Counted from the first letter of the stretch, positions 38,023 to 52,055 are shown. The stretch: 64,000 nucleotides of DNA from Helicobacter pylori NCTC 11637 = CCUG 17874 = ATCC 43504 = JCM 12093 (GCF_900478295.1 NZ_LS483488.1:1178001-1242000), one strand, 5' to 3'. The notes: generated by a model from the sequence alone, not told the origin. Made by a program: numbers and translations.

Positions 38023-39333
38023 TCAGCCTTTTTTTAACTCATCAAGAATTTCCACTAACCCCGCAACCGCCTTTTTGACTTCTTCATGCGTGATAATATA
38101 AGGGGGCATGAGGTAAATGGTGTTGTTTAAAGGGCGTAATAACAGGCCTTTTTTTAGAGCTTTTTTAAAAACCGCCAAACTCAAACGCTCTTTGGTTTGA
38201 ATAAAGACTTCAAAGGCAAAGACCATGCCCAAATGCCTTAAATCAGACACCACTTGTTGCTCTATCAAGGGTTTTAATGCGTTTTGGAGCGCACTAAAAA
38301 TAAACCCGCTTAAAGCCTTGTTCTTTTCAATAACATTTTCTTTTTCAAAAATATCCAGCGTAGCGTTCGCGCATGCGCATGCTAGGGCGTTTCCTGTGTA
38401 GCTGTGCGAATGCAAAAACGCTTTATTTTCTTCATAGGGAGCGTAAAATTGGTTATAGACTTCATTGTGGGTTAATAGCGCGCTTAAAGGCAAATACCCC
38501 CCACTAATCCCTTTAGACAAGCATAAAAAATCAGGCTCAATTCCGCATTGTTCATAAGCAAACATGCTCCCTGTGCGCCCAAACCCGGTAGCGATTTCAT
38601 CAAAAATAATATGGATGTTTTTTTGCTTGCACAACAAAACGGCTTGTTTTAAATATCTTGCGCTATAAATATGCATATTCCCTGCGCATTGCAAAAGAGG
38701 CTCTGCAATGAAGGCGCAAATTTCTTCATGATGCTTGTCTAACAAACGCTTTAAAGCGTTCAAACTATTTTCTATTTCATGGTCGTTTTTAGGCACGGGT
38801 GTGGTGAGATTCTTGAGCAATAAAGGGGTGTAAGTGTCTTTATAAAGTTTCACATCGCCCACGCTTAACGCCCCCAAAGTCTCGCCATGATAGGAATTAG
38901 AAAGCGATAAAAAAAGCTTTTTGCGGCGTGTTTGATTCTTTAAAAAATGGGCGTGATAGCTCATTTTCAAAGCGATTTCAACACAAGATGAGCCGTTATC
39001 CGCATAAAAGCATTTGTCCATATGAGTGAGCTGGCAAAGCCTTTGAGAGAGCGTGATGATGGGCTTATGGCTAAAAGAAGCCAAAAGGACATGCTCCAAA
39101 CTATCAATTTGATTTTTAAGCTGCTGGCTGATGTAGGCGTTATTATGCCCAAAAAGATTCACCCACCATGAGCTGATTAAATCCATGTAAGCGTTATCAT
39201 TAAAATCATAGAGGTAAATCCCTTGAGCCTTTTTAATGGGGATAATGGGGAAATTTTGATGCTCTTGCATTTGCGAGCAAGGGTGCCAAAGATATTCCAA
39301 ATCCAAAGCGGCTAAATTTTCTTGAAAATTCAT
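38023..39333 (-). CDS. bioA: adenosylmethionine-8-amino-7-oxononanoate aminotransferase
   Basis: 436 aa, class III PLP aminotransferase of biotin synthesis. N-terminal [24 protein letters not shown] near residue 53 and the PLP lysine in [19 protein letters not shown] near residue 270 are BioA features. It makes DAPA, using SAM as amino donor. Convergent with gatC; divergent from the SurA-like gene. Confidence 0.95.
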   Translation of the reverse strand: MNFQENLAALDLEYLWHPCSQMQEHQNFPIIPIKKAQGIYLYDFNDNAYMDLISSWWVNLFGHNNAYISQQLKNQIDSLEHVLLASFSHKPIITLSQRLCQLTHMDKCFYADNGSSCVEIALKMSYHAHFLKNQTRRKKLFLSLSNSYHGETLGALSVGDVKLYKDTYTPLLLKNLTTPVPKNDHEIENSLNALKRLLDKHHEEICAFIAEPLLQCAGNMHIYSARYLKQAVLLCKQKNIHIIFDEIATGFGRTGSMFAYEQCGIEPDFLCLSKGISGGYLPLSALLTHNEVYNQFYAPYEENKAFLHSHSYTGNALACACANATLDIFEKENVIEKNKALSGFIFSALQNALKPLIEQQVVSDLRHLGMVFAFEVFIQTKERLSLAVFKKALKKGLLLRPLNNTIYLMPPYIITHEEVKKAVAGLVEILDELKKG

Positions 39334-39401
39334 GTTAAAAACTCTCTATAATAAGGATAATTTTAATAACCTTTGGTTAAAATAAGGTTATTTGATTTTA
39401 C

Positions 39402-39407
39402 TATAAG
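39402..39407 (+). promoter_or_regulatory. -10 box before the SurA-like gene
   Basis: TATAAG in TTTTACTATAAGG, 55 bases upstream of the ATG. The last base departs from consensus. Confidence 0.35.
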
Positions 39408-39461
39408 GTTGTTTAAACCTGAATTTCACATTTTTGATTTTTTAAAGGGATTAGAGTTCTT

Positions 39462-40925
39462 ATGATTGAATGGATGCAAAATCATAGAAAGTATTTAGTG
39501 GTTACAATATGGATAAGCACGATCGCTTTTATTGCTGCCGGGATGATAGGTTGGGGGCAATACAGCTTTTCTTTAGATAGCGATAGCGCTGCCAAAGTGG
39601 GACAGATTAAGATTTCTCAAGAAGAATTAGCCCAAGAATACCGCCGCCTTAAAGACGCATATACTGAGTCTATCCCTAATTTTAAAGAACTCACTGAAGA
39701 TCAAATCAAAGCCATGCATTTAGAAAAAAGCGCTCTAGATTCGCTCATCAATCAAGCCCTATTGAGAAATCTCGCTTTAGATTTAGGGCTTGGCGCTACC
39801 AAGCAAGAAGTGGCGAAAGAGATCAGAAAAACGAGCGTTTTCCAAAAAGATGGCGTTTTTGATGAAGAATTGTATAAAAATATCTTAAAACAAAGCCATT
39901 ACCGCCCCAAGCATTTTGAAGAAAGCGTTGAAAGGCTTTTAATCCTTCAAAAAATCAGCGCTCTCTTCCCCAAAACCACTACCCCTTTGGAGCAATCCAG
40001 CCTATCGCTTTGGGCAAAATTGCAAGACAAATTAGACATTCTTATCCTAAACCCTAGTGATATTAAAATCTCTCTTAATGAAGAAGAGATGAAAAAATAT
40101 TACGAGTCCCATAAAAGGGATTTTAAAAAGCCCACGAGCTTTAAAACACGCTCTTTATATTTTGACGCTAGTTTGGAAAAACCTGATTTGAAAGAATTGG
40201 AGGAATACTACCATAAAAACAAGGTGTCTTATTTGGATAAAGAGGGGAAATTACAGGATTTTAAAAGCGTTCAAGATCAAGTCAAGCATGATTTAAGCAT
40301 GCAAAAAGCGAATGAAAAAGCCTTAAGGAGCTATATCGCTCTAAAAAAAGCGAACGCACAAAACTACACCACGCAAGATTTTGAAGAAAACAACTCCCCC
40401 TATACTGCTGAAATCACGCAAAAACTCACCGCTCTCAAGCCCCTTGAAATCCTAAAACCAGAACCTTTTAAAGATGGTTTTATTGTGGTGCAACTCATCT
40501 CTCAAATTAAAGACGAATTGCAAAATTTTAATGAAGCTAAAAGCGCTCTTAAAACCCGCCTAACTCAAGAAAAAACCCTTATGGCGTTGCAAGCTTTAGC
40601 CAAAGAAAAGCTTAAGGATTTTAAAGGCAAAAGCGTGGGCTATGTAAGCCCTAATTTTGGAGGCACTATTAGCGAACTTAACCAAGAAGAAAGCGCTAAG
40701 TTTATCAACACCCTTTTTAACCGCCAGGAAAAAAAGGGGTTTATTACTATTGGTAATAAAGTGGTGCTCTATCAAATCACAGAACAAAATTTCAACCACT
40801 CATTTAACGCAGAAGAAAGCCAGTATATGCAGCGTTTGGTCAATAACACTAAAACGGATTTTTTTGATAAAGCGTTGATAGAAGAATTGAAAAAACGCTA
40901 TAAGATAGTCAAATACATTCAATAA
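39462..40925 (+). CDS. SurA/PpiD-like periplasmic chaperone
   Basis: 487 aa. A single N-terminal membrane anchor (YLVVTIWISTIAFIAAGMIG, residues 10-29) is followed by a SurA-N-like chaperone region (KVGQIKISQEELAQEYRRLK, LEKSALDSLINQALL). A parvulin-type prolyl isomerase domain is weak or divergent in the middle (about 200-340). The build is like PpiD, which assists folding at the outer face of the inner membrane. Stop overlaps the upstream end of the ftsA frame, so it shares a transcript with ftsA and perhaps ftsZ. Confidence 0.75.
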   Translation: MIEWMQNHRKYLVVTIWISTIAFIAAGMIGWGQYSFSLDSDSAAKVGQIKISQEELAQEYRRLKDAYTESIPNFKELTEDQIKAMHLEKSALDSLINQALLRNLALDLGLGATKQEVAKEIRKTSVFQKDGVFDEELYKNILKQSHYRPKHFEESVERLLILQKISALFPKTTTPLEQSSLSLWAKLQDKLDILILNPSDIKISLNEEEMKKYYESHKRDFKKPTSFKTRSLYFDASLEKPDLKELEEYYHKNKVSYLDKEGKLQDFKSVQDQVKHDLSMQKANEKALRSYIALKKANAQNYTTQDFEENNSPYTAEITQKLTALKPLEILKPEPFKDGFIVVQLISQIKDELQNFNEAKSALKTRLTQEKTLMALQALAKEKLKDFKGKSVGYVSPNFGGTISELNQEESAKFINTLFNRQEKKGFITIGNKVVLYQITEQNFNHSFNAEESQYMQRLVNNTKTDFFDKALIEELKKRYKIVKYIQ

Positions 40926-40939
40926 TGCAAGGGGAAATC

Positions 40940-42418
40940 ATGGAACATAAAGAAATCGTTATAGGGGTTGATATAGGCTCTAGAAAGATTTGTGCGATAG
41001 TGGCTGAATTTAAAGAAGGGATTTTGCGCATCATTGGCACGGCCCATCAAGACTCTAAAGAAATCAATTCAAAAGCCATTAAAAGAGGGCGTATCAATAG
41101 CCTTGCTCACGCTTCCAACGCCATTAAAGAAGTGATCAATAGCGCTAAAAAAATGGCAGGTTTGAACGCTGATGAAGACAGAAATAACCCCATGCCCCAT
41201 TTTGGGGAATACCACCCTAAAACTAAGGCGATTGTTTCTTTTTCGGGAGCTTATACTGAAAGCATTAGAGACGTTACCGGTGTAGCTAGCACCAAAGATA
41301 ATGTGGTAACCATTGATGAAATCAATCGCGCTATCAATAACGCATGCGCTAAAGCAGGATTGGATAACGACAAACATATTTTGCATGCCCTCCCCTATCG
41401 TTTCACTTTAGACAAACAAGAAGTAAATGACCCTTTAGGGATGAGTGGGACTCGCTTGGAAGTCTTTATCCACATTGTCTATACAGAAAAAAACAACATT
41501 GAAAATTTAGAAAAAATCATGATCCAATCTGGGGTAGAGATTGAAAACATCGTGATCAATTCTTATGCAGCCTCGATTGCTACCTTGTCTAATGATGAAA
41601 GGGAATTGGGCGTGGCTTGCGTGGATATGGGCGGAGAGACATGCAACCTTACGATTTATAGCGGCAATTCCATACGCTATAACAAATACTTACCCGTAGG
41701 CTCTCACCATTTAACCACGGATTTATCGCACATGCTCAACACCCCATTCCCTTACGCTGAAGAAGTTAAGATCAAATACGGGGATCTTTCTTTTGAAGGC
41801 GGAGAAGAAACGCCCTCTCAAAATGTCCAAATCCCTACCACCGGATCGGATGGCCATGAAAGCCATATTGTGCCGCTTAGTGAAATCCAAACTATCATGA
41901 GGGAAAGGGCTTTAGAAACTTTTAAAATCATCCACAGGAGCATTCAGGATAGCGGCTTAGAAGAGCATTTGGGCGGAGGCGTTGTGTTAACCGGTGGGAT
42001 GGCTTTAATGAAAGGGATCAAAGAATTAGCCAGAACCCATTTCACTAATTACCCGGTGCGTTTGGCGGCCCCTGTGGAAAAATACAATATCATGGGCATG
42101 TTTGAAGACTTGAAAGATCCTCGCTTTTCAGTCGTGGTTGGCTTGATTTTATACAAAGCAGGGGGGCATACCAATTATGAAAGAGACTCTAAAGGGGTTA
42201 TCCGCTACCATGAAAGCGATGATTACACAAGAACAGCCCATCAATCAAGCCCTACCCCCCATATCCATTCATCGCCCACAGAAAGGAATTTGAGCGATTT
42301 AAAAACCCCTAACGCTCCTTTAAACACCGCTAAAAACGATGACTTCTTGCCTATAAAACCCACCGAACAAAAAGGTTTTTTTAAAAGTTTCCTTGATAAG
42401 ATTTCTAAAATCTTTTAA
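40940..42418 (+). CDS. ftsA: cell division protein FtsA
   Basis: Chosen start is the ATG at 40940, preceded by AAGGGGAAATC; an earlier ATG at 40925 overlaps the previous stop. 492 aa, actin-like ATPase: phosphate-1 motif VIGVDIGSRKICAIVAEF, adenosine-binding GGVVLTGGMALMKGIKELAR near residue 351, and a C-terminal amphipathic helix (KGFFKSFLDKISKIF) that binds the membrane and anchors FtsZ. About 70 residues of polar linker before that helix are longer than in E. coli. Confidence 0.96.
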   Translation: MEHKEIVIGVDIGSRKICAIVAEFKEGILRIIGTAHQDSKEINSKAIKRGRINSLAHASNAIKEVINSAKKMAGLNADEDRNNPMPHFGEYHPKTKAIVSFSGAYTESIRDVTGVASTKDNVVTIDEINRAINNACAKAGLDNDKHILHALPYRFTLDKQEVNDPLGMSGTRLEVFIHIVYTEKNNIENLEKIMIQSGVEIENIVINSYAASIATLSNDERELGVACVDMGGETCNLTIYSGNSIRYNKYLPVGSHHLTTDLSHMLNTPFPYAEEVKIKYGDLSFEGGEETPSQNVQIPTTGSDGHESHIVPLSEIQTIMRERALETFKIIHRSIQDSGLEEHLGGGVVLTGGMALMKGIKELARTHFTNYPVRLAAPVEKYNIMGMFEDLKDPRFSVVVGLILYKAGGHTNYERDSKGVIRYHESDDYTRTAHQSSPTPHIHSSPTERNLSDLKTPNAPLNTAKNDDFLPIKPTEQKGFFKSFLDKISKIF

Positions 42419-42481
42419 GATACAGCCTTTTCTTTATGCGATAAAAACGCCTTGATAGTTATCAAAAGCCAGAAAACATGG

Positions 42482-42487
42482 TATAAT
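42482..42487 (+). promoter_or_regulatory. extended -10 promoter for ftsZ
   Basis: ATGGTATAATCC, consensus TATAAT with TGG extension, 62 bases before the ftsZ start. It would let ftsZ be expressed apart from ftsA. Confidence 0.6.
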
Positions 42488-42548
42488 CCTTTAGCTATTT
42501 ATCAAAGTTTAAGATTTGCAAAAATCGTATCTCAAGGGGAATGTGGCT

Positions 42549-43706
42549 ATGGTTCATCAATCAGAGATGGAAAATTATAATATCGGTCAAGCAAGCATTG
42601 AAGAAGTAAGCGATCCAGCTTATAAAGGGGCTAAGATTGTCGTCATCGGTGTTGGAGGTGGGGGGTCTAACATGATTAAACACCTGGTTGAATACGGCGT
42701 GCATCAAGATGTTACCCCCATTGCAACGAACACTGATGGCCAACATCTCAAAAACAATCCCGCTCCGGTTAAAATCCTTTTAGGCAAAGAGTCTACTGGA
42801 GGTTTAGGCGCTGGGGGGGTTCCTGATATTGGTAGGAAAGCCGCTGAAGAAAGCGCTAATGAAATTAGAGAAGCGATTAAGGACGCCAAATTAGTCATTG
42901 TCTCTACAGGACTTGGAGGAGGGACTGGGACTGGAGCCACCCCTACTATCGTTAAAATCGCAAAAGAAGTGGGAGCGCTCACGATTGCTATCGTTACCAA
43001 GCCTTTCAAATACGAAGGGTCTCAAAAAAGCAAGAAAGCCGAAGAGGGGTTAAAGGAATTGGAGCAATCTAGCGATTCTATTTTGGTTATCCCTAATGAT
43101 AAAATTCTTTTAACCATGAAAAAAAACGCTAGCACTAAAGAATGCTATAAGGAAGTTGATGATGTCTTGGTTAGGGCTGTGAGCGGTATTTCTACGATCA
43201 TCACTAAACCCGGTGATATTAATGTTGATTTTTCTGATTTAAAAAGCGCTCTTGGTTTTAAAGGCTTTGCGTTAATGGGTATTGGTGAGGCCACTGGCGA
43301 AGAATCCGCTAAATTAGCGGTGGAAAATGCGATCCAATCGCCTCTTCTTGATGACGCTTCTATTGATGGGGCTAAGAGCATTATTGTCTTTTTTGAGCAC
43401 CACCCTGATTATCCTATGTATGCTTATTCTCAAGCTTGCATATCTATTCAAGAACGAGCCAATCAAGATGTTGACGTTAAGTTTGGCCAACACACGAGCG
43501 AGAGTATCCCCATTGATCATGTGCGCGTTACTATCATTGCAACCGGTGCTGAAAGAAACAGCGGTGGAGCGAGTTTGGAATCTATTGCTACGCTCTCTCA
43601 GCCTATGGTGAAACAAACGAGAAAAGTGGGCAATGGCGAGTATTTAAAGATCCCTACTGAAGAAGAGCTATCCATACCCACAACCATGAGGATCCAGCAA
43701 GACTGA
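42549..43706 (+). CDS. ftsZ: cell division protein FtsZ
   Basis: The frame is open from a TTG at 42516, but the ATG at 42549 (AAGGGG ten bases before) gives the expected N-terminus, 385 aa. Tubulin-like GTPase: GVGGGGSNMI for nucleotide binding, the tubulin signature GLGGGTGTGATPTI near residue 122, and NVDFSDLKSALG for the T7 loop. Forms the Z ring at the division site. The C-terminus (TTMRIQQD) is short. Last core gene before the variable region. Confidence 0.97.
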   Translation: MVHQSEMENYNIGQASIEEVSDPAYKGAKIVVIGVGGGGSNMIKHLVEYGVHQDVTPIATNTDGQHLKNNPAPVKILLGKESTGGLGAGGVPDIGRKAAEESANEIREAIKDAKLVIVSTGLGGGTGTGATPTIVKIAKEVGALTIAIVTKPFKYEGSQKSKKAEEGLKELEQSSDSILVIPNDKILLTMKKNASTKECYKEVDDVLVRAVSGISTIITKPGDINVDFSDLKSALGFKGFALMGIGEATGEESAKLAVENAIQSPLLDDASIDGAKSIIVFFEHHPDYPMYAYSQACISIQERANQDVDVKFGQHTSESIPIDHVRVTIIATGAERNSGGASLESIATLSQPMVKQTRKVGNGEYLKIPTEEELSIPTTMRIQQD

Positions 43707-43894
43707 TTGCGGAGATCTCGCTTTTCTCCCCTATTTTTACAAGGCTATAATAGAGCAGTTTGTTGGGTTCGCTCTCATTTATTTTTTAGAATAAAATTAA
43801 AAAGCTTTGATTTTAATGGGTGTGCTAGTTTTTAGAGCGTTTAGGGGATTTTAAAGCGCTTTAAAGGGGAAATTATCCCCGAAACGCCCCCTAG
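43707..43894. other. structured gap after ftsZ
   Basis: No gene seen. Contains TTTTAAAGCGCTTTAAA (perfect palindrome core) followed by GGGGAAATTATCCCC hairpin at about 43864-43880, probably ending ftsZ and/or the minus-strand family copy A, whose stop lies at 43895. Confidence 0.45.
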
Positions 43895-45467
43895 TTAATG
43901 AAGCGCTAGAAACTCGTTTGGCAAAAACCAAGGGCTTTGTTTTTCACACTCACCACCCCTAAAACTATACGCCCCATTATGAATTTGTGAGGTCAATGCA
44001 TTTTTAACTTGATTGAGTTCTGCATTCTTAAGGACGGATTTGAGGGACTTCAATGACTAGATGATTGAAATCCTCACCGCTTTATCAATCTCAAAGATAA
44101 AATCATAGCGCTTATTCAAGCTGTTATAAGTGGTGTCTTTAATCAAAGCATAAACTAGGTCTATGTTTTCTGTTTGTCTTATCGCTAATAAGGTGTCGTG
44201 GGATAGTTTCGTGCTCACATTGATGAACTGATTGAGTAGGTCTTGTTCGTTAATGGAACAATACCCAGCGTTAGTATCAAATTGATTAGTTTTAAGGGGT
44301 TTGGGTTTGTATGTGTTATCTAGAACGCTATCCATAGTAAAGGAAGCGTTCAAGTCGTAGGAGTATCCAGGAACCCACTTGCTCCAATTTTCCCAACTAC
44401 CCCTAGTTCCTCTTATTTTTCTCTGCCCGTTCTCTATCAAATTGGCTTTTAATTTAGCAAGAACGCTGTTAGCGGTAATGTCTTTTTGTTCGGTTGCCTT
44501 ATAAGTTCTTGCTATACTTTCATAGGTAGAGAACCCAAACCTAGCGGATTTAGATTTATCATCTCTTTTGATTTTATCTTTTTTAGTTTCGCTGTAGCTG
44601 TGTTTAGCAACGCTACGCATAAACTCCGTGAAAGCAATCAAAAAATCAGGGTTTGACTGACCATTAGGTAAGGCTTCATCAGCGATAGAGTTCCTAAATT
44701 TAGGGTCTTTTAATTCAACAAAGGGTTCTCCAAGTCTTGTTTTTTCCCATCAAGCATCAAGTAGGGATAAGGTGTAGTGCATATTAAAGTGAATACAGCC
44801 CCACGCTTATCTTTAGGGCCGTTGATAATAATGCTGTCTTGGTTGAACTCCCTACCCAAATTCACTATGATGTCTTTGAACTGATTTTTATTATGGAATG
44901 GTTTGAGTTCAAAACAAATGAAGCTAGTTTCTATGTTAGCTTGTAGCATACCTGCTTCTCTGTATAACCTTTAACAATTTTGTATCCTATGTAGCCCTTG
45001 TATAGGTCTAGCTTTTTTCTCAACCACTTGGTTCTTTTTTCGTTATCAGTGTTAGTGAGCATAAAGGGTTTTAAAAGGGCTTCAACTTCCTCTTTTTTCT
45101 CGCCCTCTGTTGTCGCATTCAGTTCTAAAATCTTGGTGGCTTCTTTTAATCCATAATCCGCAATAATGGCTTTATCGTTATAAGTTCTATAACCAGAGAT
45201 AACTGCTACTGGGCAGTTTAGCATCCGATCGCATAATCGGCTCATAGATAAAGCGGTGGTATTCATTTTTTGAGCCATAGTCAAATCATCATAATGCACT
45301 AGGTTATTGTCTCTTTTTGACCTTGTGTTTAAAACGGCTCTTAACGCTGACTTTTTCTTATCATACTCGTTTAATTGAGCGGATAGGGGTTGGTTAGAGT
45401 TGACAGAGATTTTAAAGAGAGGTAGTTGGCTTTTAGCTTCCTTGTATTCCTTAAAGGCGGGCATCAA
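43895..45467 (-). pseudogene. plasticity-zone family protein, copy A, broken
   Basis: Three open frames join into one ~524-aa product. 45467-44931 contains PVAVISGYRTYNDKA and ends at a one-base shift near 44960; restored reading is VKGLYREAGMLQANIETSFI. The second frame (to 44710) has LGREFNQDSIIINGP and FTLICTTP and is shifted in an A6 run near 44735, restored as DGKKTRLGEPFVE. The third (to 44057) ends at an in-frame TAG, after which reading continues NAELNQVKNALTSQIHNGAY to a TAA at 43895. The middle part looks like a DUF3293-type domain (ISGYR...N...R..L...VKG.Y.E..SF...QDS), also seen in phage proteins (inference). Function unknown. Confidence 0.75.
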
Positions 45468-45629
45468 TGAGAGATGATAACGAGTTAGAATTGATAGGGT
45501 TTTTTTCGCTATTAAGTTAGCTTGGTGCGTTTAGAATTATTAGCACCGATGAAAAGGTTTTTAAAATCGCTTGACATAGGGTCTCCTTTAAAATTCAAGT
45601 ATCACTACAATCAATGCGTCTCACACCAA

Positions 45630-46454
45630 TCACTTAGAAGAGTCTTGATTTTTAATAGCAATATCTAACTTATTGAAAGGGATTTCAATGTGGTTAGCGT
45701 CTAGGGCGTTTTTGATGCGTTCAATGAGTTCGCTCCTCACATTAAAGATCCCGTCTTCAATCTTTGCCCAAACCCTAATGGTGAAATTCAATGAGCTGGA
45801 TCCAAAATCCGTGATTCCAATAAAAGTGGGCATGTTTTTATCAATTTTTTCCATTGTATCAATAACATCTTTTATAGTCTTATGCACCAGTTCAATATCG
45901 CTCCCATACCCTACCCCACAAACCCATTCAATGCGCCGACACGCCGTATTATTGCTATTAATAATATTAGAATTAGCGACACTTCTATTGGGTAAAACCG
46001 CCAAGCGTCCGTCATGCAAGCGTAAAGAAGTGTTAAAAAAATTAAGTGCTTCTACTTTGCCCTCTAGGCCAGAGATTTCAATGATGTCTCCTTTTTTGAA
46101 AGGGTGTAAAATAATAAGGATTATCCCTCCCGCAATGCTTGAAAGATAATCTTTTAAAGCCAACGCCACAGCGATCCCCACCGTTCCTAAAACAGTGATA
46201 ATAGAGGTGGTTTGGACGCCTAGCGTGCTGAGCGCGATGATTGTGGTGATGATAAGGATTAAGATAAAAGTAACCTGTGCGACAAAATTCGCTAAAATCT
46301 CATCCTTTTTGGATAAAAGCTTCATGGTTTTGTTCCGTAAGAAAAACGAAAAATAAAAACCTATACAAAAAACAATGACAGCCTTGATCAAGATTATCCC
46401 AAAATGCTTTGCCTGCGGGAAAAAATCCACTAACAGCGTTTTAATTTCATCCAT
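45630..46454 (-). CDS. MscS-type small mechanosensitive channel
   Basis: 274 aa. Three membrane helices, the last being the pore-lining TM3 (TVGIAVALALKDYLSSIAGG, about residues 93-112), then the beta domain (FKKGDIIEISGLEGKVEALN) and cytoplasmic vestibule (WAKIEDGIFNVRSELIERI). It would open under membrane tension to release solutes on osmotic downshift. It is intact and lies between two degraded family copies, so it has been kept while its neighbours decayed. A 160-bp gap separates it from copy A. Confidence 0.9.
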   Translation of the reverse strand: MDEIKTLLVDFFPQAKHFGIILIKAVIVFCIGFYFSFFLRNKTMKLLSKKDEILANFVAQVTFILILIITTIIALSTLGVQTTSIITVLGTVGIAVALALKDYLSSIAGGIILIILHPFKKGDIIEISGLEGKVEALNFFNTSLRLHDGRLAVLPNRSVANSNIINSNNTACRRIEWVCGVGYGSDIELVHKTIKDVIDTMEKIDKNMPTFIGITDFGSSSLNFTIRVWAKIEDGIFNVRSELIERIKNALDANHIEIPFNKLDIAIKNQDSSK

Positions 46455-46562
46455 AAATTTTTCCTTTTAAATCACAAAATCGCTAAAAGAGACAAGATAA
46501 CTTATTCTTATGTAGCTAATTTGACATGTTAGCATGTTTAGGACTAACCTTATTACCACAAC

Positions 46563-47537
46563 TCAAACGCTCAACCCGGTTCTAGTGTCAAATTGATTGG
46601 CTTCTAGCGCACTGTCTAATAAAAAAGGGTTTTTGAGTGTTGAACCTAGAGATTACTTTACGCACACCCCCTACTTGATGGCTACCGCTTACTTTATAGC
46701 AATGGTTTTTCCCTAGCTTGGCTTTAATGGATTTTATCGTTACTCTATCAACAGATACCGCTCTATAAGATTTTCGCATAAAGGCTATGGTGTGTTTAAA
46801 AGTCTCTGAGTAATTCTTTAAGAATTTAGGGGAGTTGGGGCTTTCTCAATTTTGGTCAATATTGATGTGGTTAGCAATCTTAATTTTTTGACCCCTTTTA
46901 TAAGGCTTATAACCTTCACCCTTCCTTTTTCTCAAAGAATGCGGATTTTAAAGGGTAGTGAAATACAACCACGCTTCAGAGCTGTTGCTAGTAGAATACA
47001 CCACGCTATCTTGTTTGTATTGGTATCCAAGCTCTCTAATGGTTGTCAATAAATCCACACCTAATGCGTAGATAAGAAAGCTAGGTTCTTTACTGCCTTG
47101 ATAAACGCCATTGACTTTAATGTAACCAATTTTTGGGTATAGTTTTTTAATATCCGCTTCCAATTCCTTGTTTCTTTGGGTATTCTCTGCATCGCTCATT
47201 AGGTGTTTAGAAAAGATAGCACCAACAGACCCACTTATAATAATCCACAATCATATCAGCGGCGGTATCAAACCCTTCATCTTGCCATAAGCTCAACTTA
47301 AACTCTCTGTTAGCCGAAAGACACAAGCACTCATCGTTATATAGATGTTTATACAATCTAGAAAGGAGCGGTTATGCTGTATTTTTCTTTTTTAGTCAGC
47401 TCATCAAACGCCTTTAAGTTAGGGTTATTCATAGCTTCACTTAAAGTCGTTTTTAAAGTCGGTTTGATTTTGTAAGTTTTCATAGCATTGATGAGACTTT
47501 GACTGACTTTATCGCTTGTAATATTAAGTTTTTTCAT
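46563..47537 (-). pseudogene. plasticity-zone family protein, copy B, broken
   Basis: Starts with an intact 59-codon stretch (ATG 47537, MKKLNITSDKVSQSLINAMK) that stops at 47358. In a shifted frame it goes on LSRLYKHLYNDECLCLS, then after another shift NTQRNKELEADIKKLYPKIG, GYIKVNGVYQGSKEPSFLI and ELGYQYKQDSVVYS (46948-47250). It decays further, ending with LDSALEANQFDTRTG near 46575, which matches MDSVL...TNQFDTNAG of copy A. At least four frame lesions. Same family as copies A, C and D. Confidence 0.7.
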
Positions 47538-47540
47538 GGG

Positions 47541-48395
47541 TTAGTTCCTAGAACGCTATCCAACCTGAACGCCTTTTTCATATCCACATAACCGGAAAGT
47601 GCCTATTACCCCACCCGTTGTGCTAGTTTTCATTCTATTGGCGTCAAGTTTGGCTTTTAAACTCTGTAAGGTGTTTTCGGCTATTTGTGTGGGTTTATAG
47701 AAAAAGAACTTCTTTCCGTGTATTTTTGAATAAGCACTTTGGAATGATTTAGCGCTAGGGTTCATATCTTTACCAAAACTGACAAGCTCTGATTTTCCTA
47801 TTAACTGACCGAATTTACATTTCCTGTGTATTTTGCCAGAGAAGCCATAAGCCTCAACCCCATCAAGGTTTGGTGTGGTGCAAATGAGACTAAATCTAGC
47901 ATAAACCTTACCGCCTTTTTCTACCATTTCAGGACACCACGCAATGCTGTCTTGCTCGAATTTGTTTCCTAATTTGATGAGTTCTGCTCTTAAATCAAAG
48001 CGATGGTCTTTGAGCGTATAGACAAAAAAGAAACTTCATTACTAGGAATATCGCTAGCTTTTTCTTGGCAAGAACCTTGAATAGTAATAAATCCCACTTC
48101 AGGGTATAACGCTCTTAAGAGAGACTTGAGGTGTTTAGTCCGCTTCATATTGGTTTCTCTAGTATAATTCCCCATGAATACTGAAACAATTCCGCATTGA
48201 CCCTCTATCATATGTTCATAAACCCTAGATAGACCCGCAGCGCTCAAGTCAGCCTTCTGCTTCTGTGAAAGCTATTGTTCTTTTTAAGTTAGGGTTACTC
48301 GCTCTCAATTTAGCGAATTTTTCAGCCGTCCCATAATGATTAATTCAGGTTCAGTGCCATTCTTTAACTCTGACTTTTTAACATTTTAAAACCAC
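47541..48395 (-). pseudogene. plasticity-zone family protein, copy C, broken
   Basis: Joined frames read NPNLK..., LSRVYEHMIEGQCGIVSVFM, NMKRTKHLKSLLRALYPEVG, then after a shift near 48020 KLGNKFEQDSIAWCPEMVEK and FSLICTTPNLDG, a region SLKAKLDANRMKTSTTGG, and after a last shift FRLDSVLGTN with TAA at 47541. It ends four bases before the ATG of copy B, so the two lie in tandem. The parallel order of motifs with A and B shows common descent. The 5' boundary is vague. Confidence 0.65.
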
Positions 48396-48700
48396 TAGAC
48401 ATTGACTACCTTTTCAAATTTATTTATTATAGTTGTTATCTTACACTAATTATATAGGGATAAAAACCCAAGAAACTAAAAATAGTGATACTATATAAAA
48501 CAAAGTAAAACATACCAATGCGTGTTATCAAACCATTAAAAACAATAAAAAAACTTAAACAAAATAAGCAAGCAAAAACCTTTGAATAAATCAACAAAAC
48601 AACCAAAAATAAAAAAAATAAAAAAGCAACAGAAAAATAAAGCACTAAAATATAATCAATAATGAAATTAAATAAAAAGCAAGACTAAAAAACATTTCCC
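48396..48700. other. AT-rich gap between copy C and 5S rRNA
   Basis: Very AT-rich. A 69-codon hydrophobic frame with only a GTG start (48645-48436, minus) is present but has no ribosome site; I do not call it. Confidence 0.4.
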
Positions 48701-48821
48701 TATCCTTGCACCGACCTACATTCCCACTCTTGAAAAGAGCAGTATTATCAGCGATGAAGAGCTTGACTTCCAGGTTCGGAATGGTTAACTGGGTAGTTCC
48801 TCTTCTCTAAAGGCACAAGGA
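48701..48821 (-). rRNA. rrf: 5S ribosomal RNA
   Basis: Minus strand reads from TCCTTGTGCC to TGCAAGGATA, whose ends pair, with the conserved central CCGAACCTGGAAGTCAAGC. Ends are approximate. Confidence 0.95.
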
Positions 48822-49054
48822 AAAGGGAGCTAAAGATAAAACGCATTTACCCTTAACTCCCCTTTCTCTTTATAGGGAGCTGTTTTTTAACAAAGAAGAT
48901 CGTTAATAGCTTTTAACTTTAAACCATTGAGATGGTATCTCATTCCTCATTAAAGTTTAACCCTATAAAAGTCTTTATAAAACTCTAACTCTCTTACACT
49001 CAGTAAGGCAGTGGTAACCCATTCGCACTTATTGCCGTTATCTTATACAAAAAG

Positions 49055-51945
<2,891 letters not shown>

Positions 51946-52049
51946 AATTTTAAAATATCCTTTAAAACCCGCCCTTTTATAATGAATAACGACAATTGCA
52001 CGAATATTCTTCAGCGCTACCACTGCCTTAATGAATATAAGACAGAGTT

Positions 52050-52055
52050 ATTGTA
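52050..52055 (-). promoter_or_regulatory. -10 box for the 23S-5S unit
   Basis: AAACTACAATAAC on the minus strand, about 105 bases before the mature 23S 5' end, leaving room for a processed leader. Confidence 0.5.

Noticed and set aside
48436-48645. 69-codon hydrophobic minus-strand frame
   Set aside because: Only a GTG start, no ribosome site, and AT-rich DNA gives Phe/Leu/Ile frames by chance.
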